Shown: positions 44,192-54,311 of the stretch, in pieces
Layout: each line of letters starts with the position of its first letter
Numbering within the stretch: position 1 is the stretch's first letter
Assembly: GCA_965250265.1 (NCBI GenBank)
Contig: CBDFNO010000015.1
Span: 863,620 to 927,619 of the forward strand
DNA: 64,000 bases
From: PRS1 sp965250265
Lineage (GTDB): Bacteria > Bacteroidota > Bacteroidia > Flavobacteriales > Flavobacteriaceae
Direction of reading: 5' to 3'
Translations under genes and position numbers: made by a program
Notes under the pieces: generated by a model
What the model saw: the letters and a program-made list of their open reading frames with translations, nothing else
What the model was told of the DNA's origin: nothing
Database searches by the model: none

Positions 44192-45618
44192 TAAAATCTG
44201 AAATATATAAAGGGATTATAAGAATCTGTAGCTATATAGACAAAACATAGAATAAAAATCAATATTAAACTTATAATTTTTAAAGACACTAAATATTTAT
44301 GCTTTAAAGAATTAACATTTAAGCTATAAATAAAGTTGTTCATATTTTTAAAAATGGGCGTGGATAAAACAAATGCAATAATTAAAACAAAAATTACCTC
44401 TTTGGATAGATAAAACCATAAAAAATCTTGATTGCTTGCTTTATTAAAATTAAACATCGCTTTTACATACATAAAAGCATCAGTTAGCGTATCACTTCTA
44501 AAAATCACCCATGAAAACATTACAATTAATATTAAATATAAACGGGATAAAAAAGCCGGTAATTTTTGTAGCACTTTAGCAAATCCAATTCTTTCTATAA
44601 CAATAAAAAAACCATGAAATAACCCCCAAAAAATAAATGTCCAACTTGCTCCATGCCATAGACCTGTTATAAAAAATACGATAAGCAAATTGAGGTAAGT
44701 TCTTATTTTGCCTTTTCGATTTCCTCCTAATGAGAAGTATAGATATTCTCTAAACCAGTTAGTTAGAGAAATATGCCAACGTTGCCAAAACTCCCGTATG
44801 GACTTCGATATGTATGGATAATTAAAGTTCTCTAAAAAATTAAAACCAAACATTTTTCCAAGCCCTATTGCCATATCTGAATATCCAGAAAAATCAAAAT
44901 ATATTTGAAAACTATAAGCTATAACACCTAACCAAGCAGCTAATGAAGATAATTCGTTGGGAGGTAAACTAAAAATACCATCAGCCAATAAAGCACAATT
45001 ATTTGCAATTATCATTTTTTTCCCAAGCCCAATAATAAATCTTTCTACGCCTTCAGAAAACAAATTAACAGAAGTCTTTCTATCTACTAAATCTTTTTCA
45101 ATATCCTTATATTTTATTATTGGCCCAGCAATTAATTGTGGAAAAAGGGTTACATATGTAGCAAAATTTATAAAATTTTTATTAGCCTTAACTTTTCCTC
45201 TATACACATCAATTGTATATGACATTGTTTGAAAGGTATAAAAGCTAATGCCCAGTGGTAATGCCACATTAGCAAATTTTGTAGCAGAAACCATCGAAAC
45301 ATTGAAGAAATTTAAAACCTCAATAAAATTAGTAAAAACGAAATTCGAATATTTAAAGTAAAATAGAATGGACAAATTAAAAACGATAGAAATCAACAAC
45401 CCTATTTTCTTTCTTCCTTTGTTAATTATTAAACCAGAAAAAAAGTCAATAAGAGTGGAAGAAATAATTAATATAACAAGTTCTTTCTCACCCCAGGTAT
45501 AAAAGATTAAGCTTACTAAAAGTAAAAAACCGTTTCTAAATTTTTTGGGTAGGAGGTAGTATATTAGTAAAGTAAAAGGGAGAAATAAAAAAAGAAAAAT
45601 AGGACTATTAAATAGCAT
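44191..45618 (-). CDS. MBOAT-family O-acyltransferase (AlgI-like)
   Basis: A 475-residue integral membrane protein with about eleven hydrophobic segments. Motifs are FWQRWHISLTNWFREYLYF and FFITGLWHGASWTFIFWG, where the His in GLWHGA is the catalytic residue. It resembles AlgI, which moves acetyl groups across the inner membrane for O-acetylation of alginate or other polymers. It forms a two-gene unit with the downstream AlgJ/AlgX-like gene. Confidence 0.92.
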   Translation of the reverse strand: MLFNSPIFLFLFLPFTLLIYYLLPKKFRNGFLLLVSLIFYTWGEKELVILIISSTLIDFFSGLIINKGRKKIGLLISIVFNLSILFYFKYSNFVFTNFIEVLNFFNVSMVSATKFANVALPLGISFYTFQTMSYTIDVYRGKVKANKNFINFATYVTLFPQLIAGPIIKYKDIEKDLVDRKTSVNLFSEGVERFIIGLGKKMIIANNCALLADGIFSLPPNELSSLAAWLGVIAYSFQIYFDFSGYSDMAIGLGKMFGFNFLENFNYPYISKSIREFWQRWHISLTNWFREYLYFSLGGNRKGKIRTYLNLLIVFFITGLWHGASWTFIFWGLFHGFFIVIERIGFAKVLQKLPAFLSRLYLILIVMFSWVIFRSDTLTDAFMYVKAMFNFNKASNQDFLWFYLSKEVIFVLIIAFVLSTPIFKNMNNFIYSLNVNSLKHKYLVSLKIISLILIFILCFVYIATDSYNPFIYFRF

Positions 45619-45764
45619 TTATATTTATTTATCAAGCTAAAATACAATAAATCCATATTTGATTCGAAATAATTTTTTCATATAAACGTTTGATTTGAAA
45701 CGAAAAATTGCTTTACTTTTTTGTAAATAATTGAAATCCCCATCTTTTTCTTATTATCTACTTT

Positions 45765-45794
45765 TTTGTTAGGCAATAAAAAACATTAATTTTG
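45765..45794 (+). promoter_or_regulatory. Promoter of porZ-recO-TonB receptor
   Basis: TTTG (45765-45768), 18 bases, TAATTTTG (45787-45794), matching the Bacteroidota consensus. The porZ ATG lies 37 bases further on. Confidence 0.75.
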
Positions 45795-45830
45795 TGATTA
45801 AAATTATAATCATTTATTAAAATCGGTTTA

Positions 45831-48203
45831 ATGAAAGTGTCTCAACGCATATTAATTCTATTTATTTGTTTAAGTAGTATCTTATCTTACTCACAAGATT
45901 TCTCAGATTTATGGGAAGGGCATTTTTCATATTATGATATTAAGGATGTTTCACAAGGAAACAATAAAATATATGCTGCTGCAGAAAATGCAATTTTTTC
46001 TTATGATGTAAATACTCTTGAGATAAATAAAATAACAACTTTAAATGGCTTATCGGGTGAGGTTATTTCAACAATACATTATAGCGAAACGTATAATTTG
46101 TTAGTTGTCGGGTACGAAAGCGGATTAATAGAAATTGTTTTTGAACAGGACAATGAAATTCTTTCAGTTGTAGACATTTTAGAAAAGCAAACAATCCCAC
46201 CAGACAGCAAACGTATAAACCATTTTAACGAATTTAATGGCTTTATATACATTTCTACTGATTTTGGCATTTCAGTTTATGATTTAGAACGGTTAGAATT
46301 TGGAGACACATATTTTGTAGGTAGTGGAGGCAGTCAAACAATAGTTAGCCAAACGACTGTTTTTGGAGACTACATTTATGCAGCTTGTAAAAATTCTATA
46401 GGTTTAATTAAGGCACTTGTAAATAGTGATGATCTTATAAATTATCAAGTATGGTCAACAATAGCAACTGGAAATTTTATAGCTGTTGAAAAAGTTGAAA
46501 ACACTTTATATGCTGGAAGAACAAATAGGGTGATTTACAAAGTTGAAAATGATATTTTAAATCAAATATTTACTTATTCAGATGTACCTCAGGATATTAG
46601 ACAATCAAACAACAATCTTTTAGTCACTACAAAAAGGAATGTTTTTGTTTACGATTCTAATTTTAATTTAATTTCTAACATAGGTATTCATCAAGATTTT
46701 GAAACAGAATATTCGTCTTCAGTATTTGTGAATAATGAAGTCTTTATTGGCACTAAGAACATAGTGAATTTAGGCAAGACAGGATTTGGTATTTTAAAAG
46801 TTTCCATTGATGATATTTCAATATTTACTGAAATTCACCCACAAGGGCCTTTGTTAAATAAACTATTTTCTTTAGAGTTGTTAAATGGCGATTTATGGGG
46901 AGTATCTGGAGGTTATTCGGTGTCTTATAATTTTAATGGAGGTTTGCCTAGAACTGGGATTAGTCACTTAAAAAATGGCGAATGGGTTAATATAATATAC
47001 GACTCAATTAGCAATGTAGTTAGTGAGCCACGATTTTTATCCCATATTGCAATAAATCCTTCTAACCCTCAACAGGTATATATAAGTTCTTATTACTCTG
47101 GACTTATTGAGGTTAATGATAATCAAGTCACATCTTTATTTGATGAGAGTAATAGCACTTTAACCCCTTTTGTGAGCACTCTAAATTTAACCTTAACAAG
47201 CTTTTATGATAGAGATGGAGCTTTATGGGTAACAAACGGTAGAGTAGATAGCCCTTTAAATAAATTTGTTAATGGACAATGGAGAGCTTATGATTTCACT
47301 AGTTTAATAGATGATCCTTTAACCAATTTAGGATTTTCAAATATTGAACAAGATCAAAGTAATAATAATTTGTTTTTTGGTTCTCATGATTATGGTATAA
47401 TTGGGTTTAATGAAAACAATGGGAATTCTTTAATAAAAAACCTCTCAGAAGAAAATGGAGCAGATTTGCCTTCATCTTATGTTAGAACTATAGCCTTAGA
47501 TAATAGAAATCAATTATGGTTAGGGACAGAAAAGGGATTAAGAGTTATATTTAATACTTCAAATTTCTTTACAGATGATAATATAGAAGTTCACCCTATA
47601 ATAATTCTTGAAAATGGAATCCCAAAAGAACTTTTAGAGCAACAATTTATATCAGATATTAAAGTAGATGGTTCTAATAATAAATGGATAGCTACTATTG
47701 GCGCAGGTTTATTTTATTTTTCTTCGAATGGTCAAGAAACTATATATCATTTTACAAAAGATAATTCTCCATTACCATCTAATAATGTAAATGATCTTGC
47801 AATCGATAATATAAATGGGGTGATTTACATAGCTACCGATAGAGGATTATTGTCGTTTAATTCAGGGAGTTCTTCACCACAAGAAACTTTATCTAATGTT
47901 TTTATTTATCCGAATCCTGTTCGTCCAAATTTTAATGTTGTAGAAGATAAGGTCAAAATAAAAGATTTAAGTGAAAACGTAAATATAAAAATTACAGATA
48001 TAGAAGGAAACCTTGTTGCTGAAGCTGAATCCAGAAGAAATTTAAGACATAAAGGTTATAATTTAGAAATAGATGGAGGAACTGCTTATTGGAACGGAAA
48101 AAACCTTGCTAATAATACAGTAGCCTCGGGAGTTTATCTTATTATGTTATCCGATTTGGATACTTTCGAAACAAGGGTTTTAAAATTAATGATAGTTAGA
48201 TAA
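45831..48203 (+). CDS. porZ: Type IX secretion system PorZ-like protein
   Basis: A 790-residue exported protein. A signal peptide ends LSYSQ. Two beta-propeller domains with two-component-regulator-type repeats follow (about 25-690; repeats such as LPSSYVRTIALDNRNQLWLG and LPSNNVNDLAIDN). The C-terminal T9SS sorting domain (about 705-790) begins VFIYPNPVRPNFN. PorZ is part of the surface attachment complex that delivers anionic LPS to T9SS cargo. The two-propeller plus CTD design, length and place before recO match flavobacterial porZ. It overlaps recO by one base (TAATG). Confidence 0.85.
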   Translation: MKVSQRILILFICLSSILSYSQDFSDLWEGHFSYYDIKDVSQGNNKIYAAAENAIFSYDVNTLEINKITTLNGLSGEVISTIHYSETYNLLVVGYESGLIEIVFEQDNEILSVVDILEKQTIPPDSKRINHFNEFNGFIYISTDFGISVYDLERLEFGDTYFVGSGGSQTIVSQTTVFGDYIYAACKNSIGLIKALVNSDDLINYQVWSTIATGNFIAVEKVENTLYAGRTNRVIYKVENDILNQIFTYSDVPQDIRQSNNNLLVTTKRNVFVYDSNFNLISNIGIHQDFETEYSSSVFVNNEVFIGTKNIVNLGKTGFGILKVSIDDISIFTEIHPQGPLLNKLFSLELLNGDLWGVSGGYSVSYNFNGGLPRTGISHLKNGEWVNIIYDSISNVVSEPRFLSHIAINPSNPQQVYISSYYSGLIEVNDNQVTSLFDESNSTLTPFVSTLNLTLTSFYDRDGALWVTNGRVDSPLNKFVNGQWRAYDFTSLIDDPLTNLGFSNIEQDQSNNNLFFGSHDYGIIGFNENNGNSLIKNLSEENGADLPSSYVRTIALDNRNQLWLGTEKGLRVIFNTSNFFTDDNIEVHPIIILENGIPKELLEQQFISDIKVDGSNNKWIATIGAGLFYFSSNGQETIYHFTKDNSPLPSNNVNDLAIDNINGVIYIATDRGLLSFNSGSSSPQETLSNVFIYPNPVRPNFNVVEDKVKIKDLSENVNIKITDIEGNLVAEAESRRNLRHKGYNLEIDGGTAYWNGKNLANNTVASGVYLIMLSDLDTFETRVLKLMIVR

Positions 48204-48925
48204 TGCTGGTCTCAACAAAAGCAATAGTGCTTTCAAAGTTTAGGTATAAAGACCATGACTTAATAGTTAAGTGTTATACAGAAAAGTTTGGCATTATAAG
48301 TTACTTATTAAATAATGCCTTAAAACAAAACAAAAAAGGAAAATTTAAACCAGCTTACTTTCAATTATTAACTGTTCTGGAAATCCAAGCAGATCATAAA
48401 GATCGTAGATCACTACAATATTTAAAGGACATAAAATTGCAATGTAATTATACATCATTACATACAAATGTTGTAAAGAGTGCAATTGTGATGTTTCTTT
48501 CAGAAGTTTTGACAAATATTTTAAAAGAAGAAGAAGAAAATCTAACTCTTTATAATTTTATTGAAACTTCACTAATTTGGCTTGATAAAAACGAAACTAA
48601 TTCAATTTTTCATTTAAAGTTTTTAATAGAACTTACAAAGTATCTTGGGTTTTATCCTAACTCTTCAATGATCAGGGCGCCTTTTTTTAATCTTGAAGGA
48701 GGCCGATTTCAGTATAAAAAAACGAATATATATTGTATTTCTGGAGATAATTTAGTCTTCTTAAAACAGCTATTGGGCATAAAATTTGATGTAGATATCA
48801 TTCTCAATATTAATTCTAACCAAAAACGAAAATTTTTAGATATGATTTTACTCTATTTTAAACTACATTTGCACGGTTTTAAAACACCTAAATCTGTAGT
48901 AGTATTAAATCAAGTTTTTAACTAA
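48203..48925 (+). CDS. recO: DNA repair protein RecO
   Basis: A 240-residue RecO that helps RecF/RecR load RecA at gaps. The N-terminal OB fold reads MLVSTKAIVLSKFRYKDHDL, with YTEKFGIISYL; the C-terminal helical domain follows. The four-Cys zinc finger of many RecO proteins is not visible (FFNLEGGRFQYKKTNIYC has one Cys only). It begins inside the porZ stop and ends 2 bases before the TonB receptor, so all three genes share a transcript. Confidence 0.9.
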   Translation: MLVSTKAIVLSKFRYKDHDLIVKCYTEKFGIISYLLNNALKQNKKGKFKPAYFQLLTVLEIQADHKDRRSLQYLKDIKLQCNYTSLHTNVVKSAIVMFLSEVLTNILKEEEENLTLYNFIETSLIWLDKNETNSIFHLKFLIELTKYLGFYPNSSMIRAPFFNLEGGRFQYKKTNIYCISGDNLVFLKQLLGIKFDVDIILNINSNQKRKFLDMILLYFKLHLHGFKTPKSVVVLNQVFN

Positions 48926-48927
48926 TA

Positions 48928-51330
48928 ATGAAGAACATATTTGTTTTTTTTTCTTGCTTAATTCTTTTTGTCGCTCATGCACAAGAGGTCACAATTTTAG
49001 ACGAGATGTCTAACGAACCCATTGTAGGAGTTGTTGTCTATAATAGTTCTAAAACTAAAAACTTCATTTCAAATTTAGAAGGCAAAGTTTCTCTAAATCT
49101 TTTTAGTGATAATGAAAAAATAATCTTTCAACATATATCACATAATAAGATAAGCTACATTAAATCAAAAGTTCCTAAAGTGATTTATTTAGTAATGAAG
49201 GCACAAGATTTAGATGAAATAGTGATTTCAGCATCAAAATTTGAACAAAGCAAAAGAGAAGTTCCTCAAAAAATCATCAGTATAAAAACAAAAGACATTT
49301 TATTTGCAAACCCACAAACGAGTGCAGATTTATTACAAAACAGCGGGCAAGTCTTTATACAAAAAAGTCAATTAGGAGGAGGTAGTCCTTTAATAAGAGG
49401 TTTTTCTACAAATAGATTGTTACTTTCTGTTGATGGTGTAAGAATGAACAACGCAATTTTTAGAGGAGGAAATGTACAAAACGTAATTTCAATAGATCCA
49501 TTTGCAATTGAAAATACTGAAATTATTCTTGGAGCAGGTTCAGTAATTTACGGAAGTGATGCAATAGGTGGAGTAATGAATTTTTATACTCAAAAACCTA
49601 AATTATCTCAGCTTGATTCCCAGTTTTTTAGCGGCAATGCTATTTTAAGATACTCAAGTGCAAGTAATGAGAAGACAGGACATATAGACTTCAATTTAGG
49701 ATATAAAAAATGGGCTTTTTTTACAAGTGTAAGTTATACAGATTTCGAAGATTTAAATATGGGGAAGTATGGACCGCAAGATTATTTAAGGTTTGAATAC
49801 GTCGAAACTACAAATGGGCAGGATAATATTATGCAAAATGACGACCCTAAAACACAAAAATTTACTGGATACAATCAAATCAATTTTCTAGAAAAAATAC
49901 ATTATAAAGCAGATAAAACATTAAGTTTTGATTTTGGCCTGCACTATTCTACTACATCAGATTACCCAAGATATGACAGACTTATACGATATGAAGCTGA
50001 TGAATTAAAATATGCCGAATGGTTTTATGGACCTCAACGCTGGTTTTTAGGAAGTTTTCAAATCACGAAATTAAGTAGCAAATCAAATTTATATGATAAG
50101 ATTAAAGTAACCACTTCATATCAAAATTTTCAAGAAAGCAGATTTAGTAGAAATATAAATTCAGAAATCAGGAACATTCGAGAAGAAAATGTAGATGCTA
50201 TTTCCGCTAATTTCGATTTTGAAAAAACTATTTCAGAATCCTCTAAACTGTTTTATGGTTTTGAATATATTTATAATACAGTAGGTTCTAATGGAAGGGA
50301 AGAAAACGTAACAAACAGCAATACACAAAAAATAGCTTTTAGATATCCAAACGGTTCAACTTGGCAATCTTTAGCATCTTATTTTAGTTATAAGTTTAAA
50401 CCAAATAAAAAATTCACTTTACAATCAGGGATTAGGTATAATGCTATTTTTATTAATGCAGATTTAAAAGAGAATAACATTTTTTTAGACCTTCCTTTTA
50501 ACGAGGCTAACATAAAAACAGGAGCTTTAACAGGAACTGCAGGGATTAGTTGGATTCCAAACAATACAATACAATGGAAACTAAATGCATCTACAGCGTT
50601 TAGAGCTCCAAATATTGATGATATTGGTAAAATTTTTGATTCTGAGCCTGGCTCAGTAGTCGTACCTAATGCGAATTTAAAACCTGAATATGCGTATAGT
50701 GGAGAACTAGGATTAACTTTAAATTTTAATGAGGCAGTAGTTATAGATTTAGCAACATATTATACGTATTTAGATAATGCTTTAGTACGACGGGATTTTA
50801 GTATTAATGGGCAAATTGAAATTATTTATGACGGTGAGTTAAGTAACGTTCAAGCAATACAAAATGCCTCCAAAGCTTGGATTTATGGTTTTGAAGTTGG
50901 AATAAAAATTTCTTTTACAGATTATTTTAAATTAAAATCACAGTATAGTATTGTTGGAGGTAAAGAAGAAGATAATGAAATTGAAGTTCCAATTAGACAC
51001 GTTGCACCAAGTTTTGGTAACACGCATCTTATTTGGGAAATGAATAAACTAAAGTGTGATGTCTTTTTAAGTTATAATAGTGAATTATCATTCAAACAAT
51101 TAGCGCCATCCGAAATTGATAAAGCATATTTGTATGCTAAGAATGAAAATGGAAATCCTTATTCACCATCTTGGCATACCTTAAATTTCAGGTCTCAATA
51201 TCAGATAAATAAGGAAACATCTATTATTGCAACATTAGAGAATATAACTAACCAAAGATATAGACCATATTCTTCAGGGATTTCTGCTCCAGGAGTAAAC
51301 TTTATTCTAACTCTAAAGTATAGTTTGTAG
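48928..51330 (+). CDS. TonB-dependent outer membrane receptor
   Basis: An 800-residue receptor. A signal peptide (MKNIFVFFSCLILFVAHAQ) is followed by a carboxypeptidase-regulatory-like domain (about 20-95), a plug with VPQKIISIKTKDI and GGGSPLIRGFSTNRLLLSVDGVRMN, and a 22-strand barrel ending FILTLKYSL. The plug style resembles haem/siderophore-type receptors (FepA/HemR) rather than SusC: there is no SusD neighbour and the protein is shorter. The ligand is unknown. It probably shares the porZ-recO transcript. Confidence 0.9.
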   Translation: MKNIFVFFSCLILFVAHAQEVTILDEMSNEPIVGVVVYNSSKTKNFISNLEGKVSLNLFSDNEKIIFQHISHNKISYIKSKVPKVIYLVMKAQDLDEIVISASKFEQSKREVPQKIISIKTKDILFANPQTSADLLQNSGQVFIQKSQLGGGSPLIRGFSTNRLLLSVDGVRMNNAIFRGGNVQNVISIDPFAIENTEIILGAGSVIYGSDAIGGVMNFYTQKPKLSQLDSQFFSGNAILRYSSASNEKTGHIDFNLGYKKWAFFTSVSYTDFEDLNMGKYGPQDYLRFEYVETTNGQDNIMQNDDPKTQKFTGYNQINFLEKIHYKADKTLSFDFGLHYSTTSDYPRYDRLIRYEADELKYAEWFYGPQRWFLGSFQITKLSSKSNLYDKIKVTTSYQNFQESRFSRNINSEIRNIREENVDAISANFDFEKTISESSKLFYGFEYIYNTVGSNGREENVTNSNTQKIAFRYPNGSTWQSLASYFSYKFKPNKKFTLQSGIRYNAIFINADLKENNIFLDLPFNEANIKTGALTGTAGISWIPNNTIQWKLNASTAFRAPNIDDIGKIFDSEPGSVVVPNANLKPEYAYSGELGLTLNFNEAVVIDLATYYTYLDNALVRRDFSINGQIEIIYDGELSNVQAIQNASKAWIYGFEVGIKISFTDYFKLKSQYSIVGGKEEDNEIEVPIRHVAPSFGNTHLIWEMNKLKCDVFLSYNSELSFKQLAPSEIDKAYLYAKNENGNPYSPSWHTLNFRSQYQINKETSIIATLENITNQRYRPYSSGISAPGVNFILTLKYSL

Positions 51331-51344
51331 ACTAAATATTAAAA

Positions 51345-53738
51345 CTAATTTCTTTTTATAGCTTTTTTCGTAATTACAAAACCATTACTTAATTCTACTT
51401 TGGCAATATAAGTAGCTTGGTTTAAGTTAGACAGGTTATATGTTTTGGAATTTCCATCAGCGTTTAATCTATAAATGGTTCTTCCTAATAAATCAGTTAT
51501 TTCAATAGATTTCATTTCTAAAGGGTTGGATAATTTAAATTGAACCTGCCCATTGTTATGCTCAATAATTCTCAAAGAATTATTATTAGTATCATAATCT
51601 CCTAGAGATAAAGCATCTTGAGTAAATGCAATTTCAAAGCGATTATTAAATTCGCCAACTTCAGATGTGAACGTATAATCGGAAGCCGATAAATCATAAA
51701 TAACACCGGATAAGTTGTCTTTTAAAAACACAGTATTATTTTTTAAAAACGCACCCTCAATTTGCGCTATAGATAATGTATATAAGGTCGCTACATCTAT
51801 AGAAGTTTGAAAACCTAAAGGAATAATTTCTTCAAGGGTTAAACTAGTTGGATCTTTCCCTTGAATAGCAAATTTCTTATCCTCTCCCTCAATCATTGTA
51901 TATATCATGGAATGGACTTGAGATGAGAGGTTGCGTGACGCGTCAAAAGAAAAACCATCATATTCATTCGTAGCATTTTCAACATAACCAACAGCTGTTT
52001 GACTGAAAACGCCATTATCTGAAGTTAAATTTAGCCAAAGTTTATTTACAAATAAAGTATTATTCGATCTGAAGAATTGATCATTACTATTAGTATCTGC
52101 CATCCGCATACTATTTGTAAATTTAATGGTTCCCTCTTTTATATCCGAACCAGGGGAAATTTCGGTTCCTTCTGCATCATTGTCGTAGGAGATAAAAAAA
52201 GCCTGACCTGAAGGTATAAATCTAGCTGGAGTAATACCATCGCCGCCCGCGACTTCGGATGTCGAATTTATTATCGCGTAGTCCGATTGTGCAAAATTCA
52301 GGTTTTCGTTACCATTATTTGAGTAGGATGGTTGAGTGTTCTGTGACCATATATAAATAGCTCCTTCCGATACCCCACCAATAGGAGGGTTAATAGGGAC
52401 GGCAACATTTAAAACACTGGCATTTTCGGTTAGAAAATCGTCGGCACTTATTGCTGAGGGATAAGGATTACCAATTAAATTCCAGTTGTTGTCCTTTGTT
52501 TCAGCATCGTTTTTATATACATTTACCAGTATATCGCCAGTATTAAACTCTCCTATAAAAGTGGCTTGATCACTGCTTGGGAACATTCCCAATGGTGAAG
52601 ATGTTGATGCATAGCCTGATCCCGTCAACATTGCTCCAGATGCCAATTGCCAATCATTACCATCATCATCTATATCATCTTGTCCATTTTTTGTTTCACC
52701 GTTGTTTCCAACCTCCTTTGTTGCATCTAAATAATTTTGTGCATTAAACCAAAAGCGTCTATTTGAAGGCGTATAAGGAAAAGCATCTTCTACAGTTTCA
52801 CCAATAACTGGCGAGCTCCAGTAGGTGTATTCGTACCATTGGTTAAGATTGGCAGTATATTTAATAACTTTTGCAGTACCACCTGCATTAAGCGTGAATG
52901 TACCAGCATCATCAACTTGCGCCAATGTACCTTGCGTTTGCACTGTAATTGTACCATCGATAATTACATCGTTTTCAACTTTTATATAGGTTGAGTTATC
53001 AACTGTCAATTTATAATTAGTATTTACCATTAGATTACAGGCACTAAAACTTACTTCATTACCACCATTTCCTGTATTGTAATCTCCATTAATAACGGCA
53101 TTGGTAGATATATCTGGCGGCGAAGGAGACCAACTACTTCCATTCCAGGTTGTAGTCACTATACATGTCATAGCAGTTACTGAACCGTTAATAATCAAAC
53201 CTTTATTAGTAGTTGTGTGTTCTTCAATATCAAAAGTACCATTAGTATGGGTGGCATTATAGGCATATAGCCTAAAAGTAATACTTCCCATAATATTAGT
53301 AAATGCTGTTAGGTCAATTCCATTATTGTTTTCACCAATAGGATTTACAGCAGAGTCGGTAAAAATAGTTGTGAAACCTGAACCATCGTCAACCTGAATT
53401 TCAGCCATATCTGGTCCAGTGTTGCTTCTATCATATCTTATGTCCATTGTAGATAAGTTGATTTGGTAACCAGGATTCGGGGTGATTGTCCATTCTAAAT
53501 AATCATTAATATCAATGACCCCAGTTTGAGTCCAATTCCTTGAGTTATATGTACCTCCACCGTTTCGAATTATTCCAGATCCTCTACAAACTCCAGTTGA
53601 CGTAATATTTGCATCATTAAAAATAATTCCACTGCAAGCTGTATTATTAGCTGAACTAAATGAAGCTATTTCTTGACAAAAGCTAAAAAAGGGTGCACAT
53701 AATAATGCTATAAATACGAGGGAGTATTTCTTTATCAT
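51345..53738 (-). CDS. Secreted T9SS cargo protein with type A sorting domain
   Basis: A 797-residue secreted protein. It has a signal peptide (ending FSFCQ), a beta-rich N-terminal module (about 30-190), a TTTWNGSSWSPSPPD segment typical of many T9SS cargo proteins (about 195-210), a long Asn/Gly-rich beta region, and the C-terminal type A sorting domain (about 720-797) with IEITDLLGRTIYRLN and YIAKVELSNGFVITKKAIK. It should be exported across the outer membrane by T9SS and attached or released. No enzyme domain can be named; an adhesin or surface-layer role is only a guess. Confidence 0.85.
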   Translation of the reverse strand: MIKKYSLVFIALLCAPFFSFCQEIASFSSANNTACSGIIFNDANITSTGVCRGSGIIRNGGGTYNSRNWTQTGVIDINDYLEWTITPNPGYQINLSTMDIRYDRSNTGPDMAEIQVDDGSGFTTIFTDSAVNPIGENNNGIDLTAFTNIMGSITFRLYAYNATHTNGTFDIEEHTTTNKGLIINGSVTAMTCIVTTTWNGSSWSPSPPDISTNAVINGDYNTGNGGNEVSFSACNLMVNTNYKLTVDNSTYIKVENDVIIDGTITVQTQGTLAQVDDAGTFTLNAGGTAKVIKYTANLNQWYEYTYWSSPVIGETVEDAFPYTPSNRRFWFNAQNYLDATKEVGNNGETKNGQDDIDDDGNDWQLASGAMLTGSGYASTSSPLGMFPSSDQATFIGEFNTGDILVNVYKNDAETKDNNWNLIGNPYPSAISADDFLTENASVLNVAVPINPPIGGVSEGAIYIWSQNTQPSYSNNGNENLNFAQSDYAIINSTSEVAGGDGITPARFIPSGQAFFISYDNDAEGTEISPGSDIKEGTIKFTNSMRMADTNSNDQFFRSNNTLFVNKLWLNLTSDNGVFSQTAVGYVENATNEYDGFSFDASRNLSSQVHSMIYTMIEGEDKKFAIQGKDPTSLTLEEIIPLGFQTSIDVATLYTLSIAQIEGAFLKNNTVFLKDNLSGVIYDLSASDYTFTSEVGEFNNRFEIAFTQDALSLGDYDTNNNSLRIIEHNNGQVQFKLSNPLEMKSIEITDLLGRTIYRLNADGNSKTYNLSNLNQATYIAKVELSNGFVITKKAIKRN

Positions 53739-53770
53739 AGGAAAAAACCAATTCTTTTTTAGAAACCCTG

Positions 53771-53800
53771 CAAATATACTTAAAAATCAAGCAGTTGCAA
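53771..53800 (-). promoter_or_regulatory. Promoter of the T9SS cargo gene
   Basis: On the minus strand: TTG, 19 bases, TATATTTG, a full match to the Bacteroidota consensus. It ends 33 bases before the ATG at 53738. It lies in the divergent region shared with recX. Confidence 0.75.
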
Positions 53801-53819
53801 GTTTTCACTTGTTGATAAA

Positions 53820-54311
53820 ATGTTGCTATTTTGCAATGTGGATAATCGCAAAACATATACTGTTGATGAAGCGCTATTAAAACTTCAAAATTATTGTGCC
53901 TATCAAGAACGTTGTCACCAAGAAGTACGGCAAAAATTAAAGGGAATGCGAATGATTCCTGAAGCCATAGACATAATAATTGTACACCTACTTGAGCACA
54001 ACTTTCTTAACGAAGAACGTTTTGCCAAAACATTTGTAAGGGGAAAGTTTAAAATTAAGAAATGGGGAAAACATCGATTAACTTCAGAATTAAAGAAAAA
54101 AGAGATTTCCAAACATAACATTAATTTAGCAATTAGCCAAATACCAAGCACGGAGTATATCGAAATTTTTAATGAGTTAGCCGAAAAGAAAGCTAATTAC
54201 ATAAACGAAAAAGATAAATGGAAGAAAAAGAAAAAACTTGTTAATTATTTATTGTATCGTGGATGGGAATCACATCTAGTATATGATAAAGTAAATGAGC
54301 TTATAAGTTAA
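53820..54311 (+). CDS. recX: Regulatory protein RecX
   Basis: A 163-residue helical RecX family protein, which limits RecA filaments. It shows the three-helix repeats: YTVDEALLKLQNYCAYQERCHQEVRQKL, VHLLEHNFLNEERFAKTFVRGKFKIKKWGKHRLTSELKKKEIS (in parts, about 55-105), and a last repeat with YLLYRGWESHLVYDKV. The RFAxxFVRxKFxxKxWGxxRI pattern is the family signature. The start codon could be at 53820 or a later Val. It overlaps the convergent cupin-like gene by 11 bases. Confidence 0.9.
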   Translation: MLLFCNVDNRKTYTVDEALLKLQNYCAYQERCHQEVRQKLKGMRMIPEAIDIIIVHLLEHNFLNEERFAKTFVRGKFKIKKWGKHRLTSELKKKEISKHNINLAISQIPSTEYIEIFNELAEKKANYINEKDKWKKKKKLVNYLLYRGWESHLVYDKVNELIS

